NCBI RefSeq assembly: GCF_001954195.1 | Contig: NZ_MBES01000086.1 | Coordinates: 62,001-126,000, forward strand | DNA from: Mycobacterium sp. IS-1264 | GTDB taxonomy: Bacteria; Actinomycetota; Actinomycetes; Mycobacteriales; Mycobacteriaceae | DNA length: 64,000 nucleotides | Reading direction: 5' to 3' | In this document: piece after piece, positions 8,671 to 16,548 of the stretch | How the letters are laid out: the number at the start of each line of letters is the position of its first letter | Position numbering within the stretch: position 1 is the stretch's first letter | Notes under the pieces: model-generated | What the model saw: the letters and a program-made list of their open reading frames with translations, nothing else | Told to the model about the DNA's origin: nothing | Database searches by the model: none | Made by a program: the position numbers and the translations under genes

Positions 8671-8741
8671 GGATCGGTCAATTCCGGATATCGAGCTCGG
8701 GACTGGCCTACGATAAATGTGCTTGTGCGAAAGGGGGCATC

Positions 8742-9020
8742 GTGCTATTGCCTCTTGGGACCCCGCTGCCGGACGACGCGGTGCTGGCGCAACGCGGCGA
8801 GTCGGGCTTGCTCGGTCGCTTGTCGGTTCCGATGAGTTGGGGCGTGGCCGTTCCGCCGGACGACTACGACCACTGGGCGCCGAAAGCCGAAGAGGGCGCC
8901 GATGCCGACCACAAGGTCGGCGACGGCGGCAATGCCGAGCCGGCTACCGACGAGGCCGAACCGCACTTCAAGGTGGCGCGGCCCAAGGGTGTGGTGCCGC
9001 ATTCTCCTGCGGCCGGTTGA
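8742..9020 (+). CDS. Small acidic hypothetical protein downstream of PPE
   Basis: The frame encodes 92 residues from a GTG at 8742, preceded by a purine-rich AAAGGGGG ribosome site. The N-terminal half is hydrophobic (LLPLGTPLPDDAVLAQRGES, then LSVPMSWGVAVPPDDYDHW). The C-terminal half is acidic and disordered-looking (KAEEGADADHKVGDG). The SVPMSWG string recalls the SVP motif of the adjacent PPE, which may be coincidence. I do not recognise a family. Coding status rests on the ribosome site and codon pattern only. Confidence 0.55.
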   Translation: MLLPLGTPLPDDAVLAQRGESGLLGRLSVPMSWGVAVPPDDYDHWAPKAEEGADADHKVGDGGNAEPATDEAEPHFKVARPKGVVPHSPAAG

Positions 9021-9032
9021 CGGCCAACACGC

Positions 9033-10982
9033 CTAGAAACGGCCGCCGCCACCCATAAAGCCGCCGGATGCGCGCACGCTGCCGCCGAACGATGTGGGTC
9101 TCCATCCGCCGAATCCTCCCCTCATCGCGCCGCTGAGAAGGTCGCCGACGATGATTCCGCCCAGCAGCGCGCCGGTGTCGTCGCCCCTGCGGCGGGTGTA
9201 AGCGCGCTGCGCCGACTGCACATCGGCGTTCGCCAACGACTGCGCGGTGGCGGCCAGCGTCGAGGCGGCATTGGCGTGGGCGATCGCCCCGGCCGGATCG
9301 GCCGCCTGCTCGTGCGCGGTGGCGAGGTGCCGTCTGGCTTCGGCCAGCCGGGTCCGGGCCTCGGGCCCGACGCTGCCGCGGCGGGTGTCGATGTATTCGG
9401 AGACGCCGCGCACCCGCGACTCCGCGGTGAACAAGGCCTGCTCGAGTGATCGGTTGAGGCGCGCGGCGCTCGCCCGCTCCTCGGCCAGGACCGCCAATAG
9501 CCGATTGAGCTCGGCGTCGGCCTTGCCCAGCCGGGCGAAAGCGCCCAGCGGATCGGTGCCACCGCGCGCACTGTCGACGGCGCTGACGGCCGCGTCGCGC
9601 GCCGCACGCAGCTCGCTCTTGGGGTTCTGGTTTTGCAAGTGCTCGTTGGCGCGCTCGATGCCCGCTTGAATGTCGGCCATGACCGACGGCAGCTCGTCGA
9701 CGGCATGGCGGATGTCGCCGGCCGCGCTGTCGATTGCGTCGAGCAGCGACCGCGCCTGGCCGAGCGCCGACTCGGCGGCTCGGAAGGCGTCCACCAAGCC
9801 GCCCTGCTGTCCGCTCACGGCCCGGTCGGCGAGAGCCCGAGCCGCCCCGATGTTGCGGTCGGCGAACGCCAGCCGCTCCTTGGCGGTCGTCACATTCCCG
9901 GCAACCGAAGTCAGTGCGGCGGGGTCGAATTCGTTGTGCAGCTCGGTCAGCCGCTGCTCGGCCGGGCCGATGCGGGCGGTGAGCTCGACGACCTGTTGGG
10001 TCAGCGCGTCGAGCCGCGATGCGGCGTTGATCACCAAATCCCGCAGTTTCTCGAACGCCTCGGTCTGCGACTCCAGCTCTCGGTCGGCGCGCGCCGCCGA
10101 CACGATCACGCGAGTGAGCAGTTCGCGACGCTGCACCGGTGTCTCCGGTGTGTCGTCATCCAGCTGCTGGCGCACGGTGAACCCTTGGGACAGAGCCGTT
10201 TTGGCGTTGTTCACCGCCCGCGTGAACGGTTCGGTGCGCTCATCGCCGAATTCTTCGACAGCAAGCGCGAGTTCGTTGCAGCTCGTGCGCAGCGCGTTGT
10301 CGACGTCCACCACCATGGACCGGGACAGGTCGTCGAGGGTGTTCAACGGCACGGCGGCCAACGCATTCGCGTCGGTCGGGTCGACTTTTCGCGCCGCGGC
10401 CAGCGCGGCGGCGCGGCGTCGCCGGGTGCGATATCGCGTGACCAACAGCAGGACCACCACCGCGACGGCGACGACGCCCAGCGACACCAGCAGGACCACC
10501 CGGCCCGACGATCGGGGCGCCGTGTTGAGCCCGTTGGCCGCGGCGACTGCCGCGCCGCTCCAGTCGCCGGCGTGCAGCGCGGGTTCGATCCGGTTGCGCC
10601 GCAGGTTATCCACCTGGCCCGCGTTGATGCCCCTGATCGCGGACGGCACCAGGAAGGCGTATGCCCGGCCGGTCGTGGCCACCGCCAGCAGCGCGTCGTA
10701 GTCCCCGAGGTCGCTGGCGCTATAGGTCCGCTTCGCCCAGTCCTCCGCGCTCTGTCCGGAGAAGTCGCCGACGTAGACCACCCACAGTCGGATGTGGCGA
10801 TCGGCGTAGAGCTTGTCAGCGGCCGACGTCACCGCGGCGCGACCGGAATCGGACAGGGCCGCGGCGTTGTCGGTGACGTACCCCGGCAGCCGAAACGGCG
10901 GTTGCGCGCCGGCCGATGGAGCCAGCAGCAGCCCGGCCGCGAGGATCGCCACCATCACACAGAACGGGCGAGCCGTGCGCAT
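9033..10982 (-). CDS. TPM-domain exported membrane protein with coiled-coil (Rv2345-like)
   Basis: The 649-aa product from the ATG at 10982 has a signal peptide (MRTARPFCVMVAILAAGLLL...AGA) and an extracellular TPM domain (FRLPGYVTDNAAALSDSGRAAVTSAADKL ... RLWVVYVGDFSGQSAEDWAKRTY). A transmembrane segment follows at about 165-185 (VVLLVSLGVVAVAVVVLLLV). A long, helix-rich cytoplasmic region and a Gly-rich tail (FGGSVRASGGFMGGGGRF) complete it. TPM domains occur in photosystem repair and membrane-quality proteins; the mycobacterial role is not known to me. A longer start at 11009 is open but would overlap dgt, so the inner ATG is preferred. The gene is divergent from dgt. Confidence 0.85.
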   Translation of the reverse strand: MRTARPFCVMVAILAAGLLLAPSAGAQPPFRLPGYVTDNAAALSDSGRAAVTSAADKLYADRHIRLWVVYVGDFSGQSAEDWAKRTYSASDLGDYDALLAVATTGRAYAFLVPSAIRGINAGQVDNLRRNRIEPALHAGDWSGAAVAAANGLNTAPRSSGRVVLLVSLGVVAVAVVVLLLVTRYRTRRRRAAALAAARKVDPTDANALAAVPLNTLDDLSRSMVVDVDNALRTSCNELALAVEEFGDERTEPFTRAVNNAKTALSQGFTVRQQLDDDTPETPVQRRELLTRVIVSAARADRELESQTEAFEKLRDLVINAASRLDALTQQVVELTARIGPAEQRLTELHNEFDPAALTSVAGNVTTAKERLAFADRNIGAARALADRAVSGQQGGLVDAFRAAESALGQARSLLDAIDSAAGDIRHAVDELPSVMADIQAGIERANEHLQNQNPKSELRAARDAAVSAVDSARGGTDPLGAFARLGKADAELNRLLAVLAEERASAARLNRSLEQALFTAESRVRGVSEYIDTRRGSVGPEARTRLAEARRHLATAHEQAADPAGAIAHANAASTLAATAQSLANADVQSAQRAYTRRRGDDTGALLGGIIVGDLLSGAMRGGFGGWRPTSFGGSVRASGGFMGGGGRF

Positions 10983-11001
10983 ACTGGCAGACTGTGCCTC
11001 G

Positions 11002-12270
11002 GTGACCACGAATCAGCAAGACCCCTACGACGACTTCGACCGTCAACGACGGGTACCCGAAGCGCCGAAGACCGCGGGTTTGCCGGGTACCGAAGGCCAG
11101 CAACACCGCACCGACTTCGCCCGGGATCGTGCCCGCGTGTTGCACAGCGCCGCGCTGCGCCGGCTGGCCGACAAGACGCAGGTCGTCGGGCCCCGCGAAG
11201 GCGACACCCCGCGCACCCGGCTGACGCACTCGCTGGAAGTGGCGCAGATCGGCCGTGGCATGGCCGTCGGCCTGGGCTGCGACCCCGATCTCGTAGAGCT
11301 CGCGGGTCTGGCCCACGACATCGGCCACCCGCCCTACGGGCACAACGGTGAGCACGCCCTCGACGAGGTCGCCGCCGAGTACGGCGGCTTCGAGGGCAAC
11401 GCGCAGAATTTCCGGATCCTGACCAGCCTCGAACCCAAAGTGCTTGACGCACAAGGCCACAGCGTGGGCCTGAACCTGACTCGCGCGTCCCTGGACGCGG
11501 TCACCAAGTATCCGTGGACGCGGCGCAAGGGCCGGGGCAAGTTCGGCTTCTACATCGAGGACCTCGAGCCGGCGGACTGGGTCCGTCGGGAGGCGCCGGC
11601 GGGCCGGACCTGCCTGGAAGCGCAGGTGATGGATTGGGCCGACGACATCGCCTATTCGGTGCACGACGTCGAGGACGGTGTGGTGTCGCAACGCATCGAT
11701 TTGCGCGTGCTCGCCGACGACGACGAGGCCGCCACGTTGGCCAGGCTGGGGGAGAGCGAATTCTCGCGGGTGAGCGCCGACGACTTCAGGGCCGCCGCGC
11801 GACGGCTGTCCGCGCTGCCCGTGGTTGCCGCGGTCGGCAAATACGACGCCACGTTGGCCTCGTCGGTCGCGCTCAAGCGGTTGACCAGTGAGCTGGTGGG
11901 ACGCTTCGCTTCGGCCGCGATCGCCACTACGCGTGCGGCGGCCGGGCCCGGGCCGCTGGTGCGTTACCAGGCCGACCTGCAGGTGCCCGATTTGGTGCGT
12001 GCCGAGGTGGCCTTGCTGAAAATCCTGGCGCTGCAGTTCATCATGTCCGACCCGCGGCATCTCGACACGCAGACTCGGCAGCGCGAACGTATTCACCGGG
12101 TGGCGCAATGGCTGTACGCCGGCGCACCCGGAACGCTCGATCCGGTCTTCGCCTCGGCGTTCAGTGCGGCCGCCGACGACGGCGCCCGGCTGCGGGCCGT
12201 CGTGGACCAGATCGCGTCCTACACCGAAGGCCGCCTGGAGCGCGTCGACGCCCGGCAGGGGAGTCCGTAA
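11002..12270 (+). CDS. dgt: Deoxyguanosinetriphosphate triphosphohydrolase-like protein
   Basis: This is an HD-domain dNTP triphosphohydrolase, expected to split dGTP or other dNTPs to the nucleoside plus triphosphate and so limit dNTP pools. It has 422 aa from the GTG at 11002 (MTTNQQDPYDDFDRQRR). Metal ligands are in RLTHSLEVAQIGR and HDIGHPPYGHNGEHALDE, with the downstream Asp in MDWADDIAYSVHDVEDG. Length and sequence fit Rv2344c. Its start lies 20 bp from the start of the divergent TPM gene, so the promoters overlap. It is followed after 27 nt by the sodC-like gene. Confidence 0.92.
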   Translation: MTTNQQDPYDDFDRQRRVPEAPKTAGLPGTEGQQHRTDFARDRARVLHSAALRRLADKTQVVGPREGDTPRTRLTHSLEVAQIGRGMAVGLGCDPDLVELAGLAHDIGHPPYGHNGEHALDEVAAEYGGFEGNAQNFRILTSLEPKVLDAQGHSVGLNLTRASLDAVTKYPWTRRKGRGKFGFYIEDLEPADWVRREAPAGRTCLEAQVMDWADDIAYSVHDVEDGVVSQRIDLRVLADDDEAATLARLGESEFSRVSADDFRAAARRLSALPVVAAVGKYDATLASSVALKRLTSELVGRFASAAIATTRAAAGPGPLVRYQADLQVPDLVRAEVALLKILALQFIMSDPRHLDTQTRQRERIHRVAQWLYAGAPGTLDPVFASAFSAAADDGARLRAVVDQIASYTEGRLERVDARQGSP

Positions 12271-12297
12271 CGACACCCCGGGGGCTAGGCTCCCGAT

Positions 12298-12897
12298 ATG
12301 ACCAAACTCACCGCCGTTGCCGCCCTGCTGTCGCTGCCCGTCGTGGCCGTCAGCGCATGCAATTCGCCTCAGCATGCGAGCACGCAGCCGGGCACCACGC
12401 CGCCCGTCAAGAGCGGTGCATCGGATTCGTCGACGACGGCCAGCCCGTCTCCCGGGTCGCTCAGCGCCCAACTCAACGCACCCGACGGCCGCTCCGTGGC
12501 CACGGCGACGTTCGATTTCACCGGCGGCTACGTCACCGTCACCGTCAAGACCGTTACCGGCGGAATCCTCTCACCCGGTTTCCACGGGCTACACGTCCAC
12601 GAGATCGGCAAGTGCGAGCCGAACTCAGTTGCCCCCAACGGCGGGGCGCCCGGGAATTTCTTGTCCGCCGGCGGTCACTACCAGGCACCGGGGCACACCG
12701 GGAAACCCGAAAGCGGCGATCTGACCTCGTTCGAGGTGCGCCAGGACGGCTCCGGCTACCTGGTCACCACCACCGATGGGTTCACCCGGGACCAGCTGCT
12801 GGCGGGCAACAAGACCGCGCTGATGCTGCATGGCCCCGACGGCACCGACATGGCCATGGACCGCGTCGCGTGCGGCGTCATCGGCCCCGCCAGCTGA
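12298..12897 (+). CDS. Superoxide dismutase SodC-like lipoprotein, copper-only type
   Basis: The 199-aa product has a signal peptide ending VAVSACNSPQHAS, giving a lipobox Cys at about residue 20. The Cu/Zn SOD fold follows, with the copper pair in FHGLHVHEIGKCEPN, GGHYQAPGHTGKPESGD, a further His in LMLHGPDG, and the catalytic Arg in DRVACGVIG. The conserved Cys pair (GKCEP...RVACG) could form the disulphide. Compared with M. tuberculosis SodC (about 240 aa as I recall) it lacks a loop before RVACGVIG, and HYH is HYQ. It is therefore a shorter paralogue or divergent SodC. It would act in the cell envelope against superoxide. Confidence 0.82.
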   Translation: MTKLTAVAALLSLPVVAVSACNSPQHASTQPGTTPPVKSGASDSSTTASPSPGSLSAQLNAPDGRSVATATFDFTGGYVTVTVKTVTGGILSPGFHGLHVHEIGKCEPNSVAPNGGAPGNFLSAGGHYQAPGHTGKPESGDLTSFEVRQDGSGYLVTTTDGFTRDQLLAGNKTALMLHGPDGTDMAMDRVACGVIGPAS

Positions 12898-12923
12898 CTC
12901 GGCCGGGGCTTTAGACTGGGCCG

Positions 12924-14840
12924 ATGGCTGGCCGCATCTCCGATCGCGATATCGCCGCCATCCGCGAAAAGGTCCGCATCGAGGATGTCGTCGGCGACTA
13001 CGTCCAGCTGAAGCGCGCCGGCGCCGACTCGCTGAAGGGCCTCTGCCCGTTCCACAACGAAAAGTCGCCGTCGTTTCATGTGCGCCCGAATCACGGTCAT
13101 TTCCACTGCTTTGGCTGTGGCGAGGGCGGCGACGTGTATGCGTTCGTCCAGAAGATCGAGCACGTCAGCTTTGTCGAGGCCGTGGAAGTGCTCGCCGACC
13201 GGATCGGGCACACGATCAACTACACCGGCGCTGCGGCCACCAACGTGCAGCGGGATCGCGGCAGCCGCAGCCGGCTGATCGCGGCCAACGCCGCCGCGGC
13301 CGAGTTTTACGCCGCAGCGCTGGAGTCCGACGAGGCGGCACCGGCCCGCCAGTATCTGACGGAGCGCAACTTCGACGCCGAGGCGGCGCGTCGCTTCGGC
13401 TGCGGATTCGCGCCGTCGGGCTGGGAGACGCTGACAAAACACCTGCAGCGCAAGGGTTTTGAGTTCAAGGAGCTCGAGGCCGCCGGCCTGTCCCGGGAGG
13501 GACGCCGGGGCCCAATGGATCGTTTTCACCGGCGCCTGCTTTGGCCGATCCGCACGTCGGCCGGTGAGGTGATCGGCTTCGGGGCCCGGCGGCTGTTCGA
13601 CGACGACCCGATGGAAGCCAAGTACATCAACACCCCCGAGACGCAGCTGTACAAGAAGTCGTCGGTGATGTTCGGCATCGATCTGGCCAAGCGCGACATC
13701 GCCAAGGGGCACCAGGCGGTCGTCGTCGAGGGCTACACCGACGTCATGGCGATGCATCTGTCCGGAGTGACCACCGCGGTCGCGTCGTGCGGCACCGCGT
13801 TCGGCGACGAGCATCTGGCGATGCTGCGCCGGCTCATGATGGACGACAGCTTCTTTCGCGGTGAACTGATCTATGTGTTCGATGGCGACGAGGCCGGTAA
13901 GGCCGCCGCGCTCAAGGCTTTTGACGGCGAGCAGAACCTGGCGGGCCAGTCCTTCGTGGCGGTCGCGCCGGACGGCATGGATCCTTGCGACCTCAGGCTG
14001 AAGTCGGGCGAGGGCGCCCTGCGCGACCTGGTCGCGCGGCGAACCCCGTTGTTCGAGTTCGCGATTCGCAGTGCGATCGCCGAGATGGACTTGGACAGCG
14101 CCGAGGGCCGGGTCGCCGCGCTACGCCGCTGCGTGCCCATGGTGGGCCGGATCAAGGACCCGACGCTGCGCGACGAGTACGCCCGACAACTCGCCGGCTG
14201 GGTCGGCTGGGACGATGTCGCACAGGTCATCGACCGGGTGCGGGGGGAGGCGAAGAAGTCCAAGGCCCCGGTGCGCGGCGGCCCCGGACACGATGCTCCC
14301 CGCCGCGCCGCCCAGCGGCCCCGTGCCACGGCCGAACCCGCCGCCCGGCCCGACCCGCGTGACCCAACACTGTGGCCCCAGCGGGAGGCGCTCAAGGCGG
14401 CGTTGCAGTACCCGGCGTTCGCGGGGCCGGTGTTCGACACGCTGACCGTCGAGAGCTTCACCCATCCCGGGTACGCGGCGGTGCGCGCGGCCATCGACGC
14501 GGCCGGCGGCACGTCGACGGGCGCCACCGGGGCGCAGTGGATCGAGGCGGTGCGCCAGCGGACCACGTCGGAGCTGACTGCCGGCCTCATCAACGAGCTG
14601 GGGGTCGAGGCCATCGCCGTCGACGACGAGAAGCTGCCGCGCTATATCGGCGGGGTGATGGCTCGCCTGCAGGAGGTGTGGATGGGCCGGCAGATCGCCG
14701 AGGTGAAGTCCAAATTGCAGCGCATGTCGCCCATCGAACAGGGCGACGAATATCACGCGCTGTTCGGCGACCTGGTCGCCATGGAGGCCTATCGGCGCAG
14801 CCTGCTGGAGCAGGCTAGCGGCGACGATCTGACGGTGTAA
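12924..14840 (+). CDS. dnaG: DNA primase DnaG
   Basis: DnaG makes RNA primers at the replication fork. The 638-aa product has the N-terminal CHC2 zinc finger (CPFHNEKSPSFHVRPNHGHFHCFGCGEGGD, about residues 39-68, cited as landmarks). The central TOPRIM domain follows, with VVVEGYTDVMAMH and YVFDGDEAGKAA providing the acidic metal ligands. A Pro/Arg-rich linker at about 445-485 leads to a C-terminal DnaB-interacting helical domain. The ATG at 12924 follows a GC-rich hairpin-like stretch after sodC. Its last 26 nt overlap the convergent small gene. Confidence 0.95.
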   Translation: MAGRISDRDIAAIREKVRIEDVVGDYVQLKRAGADSLKGLCPFHNEKSPSFHVRPNHGHFHCFGCGEGGDVYAFVQKIEHVSFVEAVEVLADRIGHTINYTGAAATNVQRDRGSRSRLIAANAAAAEFYAAALESDEAAPARQYLTERNFDAEAARRFGCGFAPSGWETLTKHLQRKGFEFKELEAAGLSREGRRGPMDRFHRRLLWPIRTSAGEVIGFGARRLFDDDPMEAKYINTPETQLYKKSSVMFGIDLAKRDIAKGHQAVVVEGYTDVMAMHLSGVTTAVASCGTAFGDEHLAMLRRLMMDDSFFRGELIYVFDGDEAGKAAALKAFDGEQNLAGQSFVAVAPDGMDPCDLRLKSGEGALRDLVARRTPLFEFAIRSAIAEMDLDSAEGRVAALRRCVPMVGRIKDPTLRDEYARQLAGWVGWDDVAQVIDRVRGEAKKSKAPVRGGPGHDAPRRAAQRPRATAEPAARPDPRDPTLWPQREALKAALQYPAFAGPVFDTLTVESFTHPGYAAVRAAIDAAGGTSTGATGAQWIEAVRQRTTSELTAGLINELGVEAIAVDDEKLPRYIGGVMARLQEVWMGRQIAEVKSKLQRMSPIEQGDEYHALFGDLVAMEAYRRSLLEQASGDDLTV

Positions 14841-15093
14841 GCGCCTCGTCGGCCGGTCGCTCGACGGGGCGTTCGACGATCGCCGTCTGGTCGTCGATCT
14901 CGGCCAGCGTCACAAACCCGGCGTCGGGCGAAATCCGGTTCGCGATCTTGCGGCGCCCGCCCTCGATCATCGATTTGGCCACGGGACTGCTGGTCAGCGC
15001 GCGATAGGTGCCGACGATCTGCTCGTATCGGCGGCGCCCGGCCTTCGAGCCCAGCACGTAACCCAGCGCGAGCACCACGACATACCGGATCAA
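14815..15093 (-). CDS. Small membrane-anchored hypothetical protein (Rv2342-like)
   Basis: From the TTG at 15093, preceded by GGAAGGAA, this encodes 92 residues beginning LIRYVVVLALGYVLGSKAGRRRYEQ. This is one hydrophobic N-terminal segment with a GxxxGxKAGRRRYE motif seen in small actinobacterial YtxH-like proteins, then a soluble tail. An ATG further upstream (15144) is open but has no ribosome site. It matches the position of Rv2342 next to dnaG in M. tuberculosis. It overlaps the end of dnaG by 26 nt. The function is unknown. Confidence 0.7.
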   Translation of the reverse strand: MIRYVVVLALGYVLGSKAGRRRYEQIVGTYRALTSSPVAKSMIEGGRRKIANRISPDAGFVTLAEIDDQTAIVERPVERPADEALTPSDRRR

Positions 15094-15250
15094 AGCGTTC
15101 CTTCCCGACGATCGATGGCTCCATCCTGCCTCACGCGGCCGCATGCTCGCGCGGTTGATCCCCCGCCTGCGCCGTCCTTCTAGTTGGGTGCGGCGGGGCC
15201 AGTACGCTAGAGTCGTCCCGCGATCTGCGCAGATCCGCGCGGACGGGTTA

Positions 15251-15323
15251 ATCCCCTGTAGCTCAATTGGCAGAGCGTTCGGCTGTTAACCGAAGGGTTC
15301 CTGGTTCGAGTCCAGGCGGGGGA
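15251..15323 (+). tRNA. tRNA-Asn (anticodon GTT)
   Basis: A full cloverleaf can be drawn. The acceptor stem is TCCCCTG with CGGGGGA (one G-T pair). The D arm is GCTC...GAGC-like, the anticodon stem TTCGG/CCGAA with loop CTGTTAA, and the T arm CCTGG TTCGAGT CCAGG. The anticodon GTT is at 15284-15286. CCA is not encoded. The downstream 600 bp is AT-richer and accessory in character. Confidence 0.97.
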
Positions 15324-15611
15324 GCAGGACAGGGCACATTCTCAGACGGCCCTCGAACCGCCACTCGCGGCTTGTTCACTGGGAATGGCCGCGGACTGAT
15401 CAATTACCGCAACGGCGCGGTCCAGTAACTCGGGGACCTGACGCCAACGCCGTCCCGACATGCGGAGGGCAGATCCGCGGGGCGGCGGAAACGCTATGGG
15501 AAAGTGATTGAACGACCGAATGCGGGGAACTGCTATTGCTAGTCAGCGCAGATCGCCGATGTTCAGCCCGAGCAAACCCTAATTGAAGACTCACCACGGA
15601 AAACTATTAGA

Positions 15612-15797
15612 ATGTTGTCTAACAAGAATAGAAGCTCAGCAAACAAATTCATACAGAAACAAAAATTAATGGCTCCCGATTGCAATCCGAACCATAAATA
15701 CATTCAGCAGTGCCCTGAATGCAACGAGATACACGAAACACGCAGGCAGAACGACGAGTACTGCATTCAATGCAAAGAGAATGAATTGACCGCGTAG
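15612..15797 (+). CDS. Small low-GC zinc-ribbon-like protein, hypothetical
   Basis: The frame encodes 61 residues, very basic and Asn/Lys/Gln-rich at the N-terminus (MLSNKNRSSANKFIQKQK). A two-pair cysteine pattern, CPECNEIH...YCIQCKENE, about residues 34-56, looks like a compact zinc ribbon. Base composition is visibly much more AT-rich than the surroundings and the codons (AAT, AAA, ATA) are atypical for this genome, which suggests recent transfer. No clear ribosome site precedes the ATG at 15612; the internal ATG at 15669 is an alternative. It is 288 bp downstream of tRNA-Asn. It could be a remnant rather than a working gene. Confidence 0.5.
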   Translation: MLSNKNRSSANKFIQKQKLMAPDCNPNHKYIQQCPECNEIHETRRQNDEYCIQCKENELTA

Positions 15798-15941
15798 ACC
15801 GCTGACGGTCTGCCCGGTTGCGTCGCACAGCGACGGAGGGCCACCGGTTGGTGTTCGGCGAATTTGGCACTAGCTTTCGGCGGCATTCGGGTGTTGGCTT
15901 GCCCTGTGGCAAACAGCCACAACGGTTGAGGAGGCACCACC

Positions 15942-16250
15942 ATGACCATCGTCTCGTTCGTAACAATCCACCCAAATCCGGGCGTCCAGTGGGACGAGGT
16001 GCAGAAGCAACTCAAGAAGACAATTGACCTAGCCCGCAAGCACGGCGCCGAGAACGTCACCGTGATGGCGACCATGGTCGGGGGTCCGGCGACCAACACC
16101 ATCGCCCTGCTGTCCACCGCCGAGGACTGGGCGCGGTACGGCCAGATCCAGCAGGAGTTGATGGGCGATCCTGAGATGCAGGCCGCCTTGATCGAGGCTG
16201 GCCAGATCGCAACCTGGGAGACGTACGTCAGCCAGACGATCGAGGTGTAA
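15942..16250 (+). CDS. Small alpha/beta protein, possible dimeric alpha-beta barrel
   Basis: This encodes 102 aa from the ATG at 15942, preceded by a strong GAGGAGG ribosome site. The order beta (MTIVSFVTIHPN), helix (WDEVQKQLKKTIDLARKHGA), beta (NVTVMATMVGG), beta (NTIALLSTAEDWARYGQIQQEL), helix and final beta (ATWETYVSQTIEV) is what ferredoxin-like dimeric barrels of the NIPSNAP/ABM type show. No catalytic residues can be named. A near-perfect terminator hairpin lies 35 nt past the stop, so it is probably a monocistronic unit. Confidence 0.72.
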   Translation: MTIVSFVTIHPNPGVQWDEVQKQLKKTIDLARKHGAENVTVMATMVGGPATNTIALLSTAEDWARYGQIQQELMGDPEMQAALIEAGQIATWETYVSQTIEV

Positions 16251-16284
16251 CGCGCACGTTGTGAGTAATCGAACCTCACATTTG

Positions 16285-16315
16285 ATCGGACCGGCCCCGT
16301 TGGGGCCGGTCCGAT
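16285..16315 (+). terminator. Strong hairpin terminator
   Basis: ATCGGACCGGCCCC (16285-16298), loop GTT, then the exact reverse complement (16302-16315) form a perfect 14-bp stem. It lies 34 nt after the stop at 16250. There is no long T-tract, which is common for mycobacterial terminators. Confidence 0.75.
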
Positions 16316-16414
16316 TCGCTGGGATCTGACAAACTGTGATCGGCATAGCGTCCGCGCGATCTCGAATGTGCCGCGACCACAACATATTTCAGGAGGGCGC
16401 ATGGGCTACCTAAT

Positions 16415-16534
16415 GTCGAGTGTGAATCCTGGGCTTTGCGTGTGCGTTCAGGGCGGGAAAATCGCCTGAATCCCGCCACCACCTCACACTGAAAGCCCAG
16501 GATTCACACTGAAAGCCGAGGATTCACACTCGAC
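16415..16534. repeat. Nested inverted repeat between convergent genes
   Basis: The left arm 16415-16437 (GTCGAGTGTGAATCC...) pairs with 16512-16534 with one mismatch in 23. A second, tandem copy of the right arm sits at 16492-16510. Inside is a smaller perfect stem, GGCGGGA (16452-16458) with TCCCGCC (16471-16477). It lies 15 bp past the end of mez and may act as a bidirectional terminator, or be a dispersed intergenic repeat or MITE-like unit. Confidence 0.7.
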
Positions 16535-16548
16535 GCCCTAAACCCGGG

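Noticed and set aside
9633..11351. A 572-residue plus-strand open frame
   Set aside because: It is antisense to the TPM-domain gene and out of frame with dgt; composition is typical of a high-GC shadow frame.
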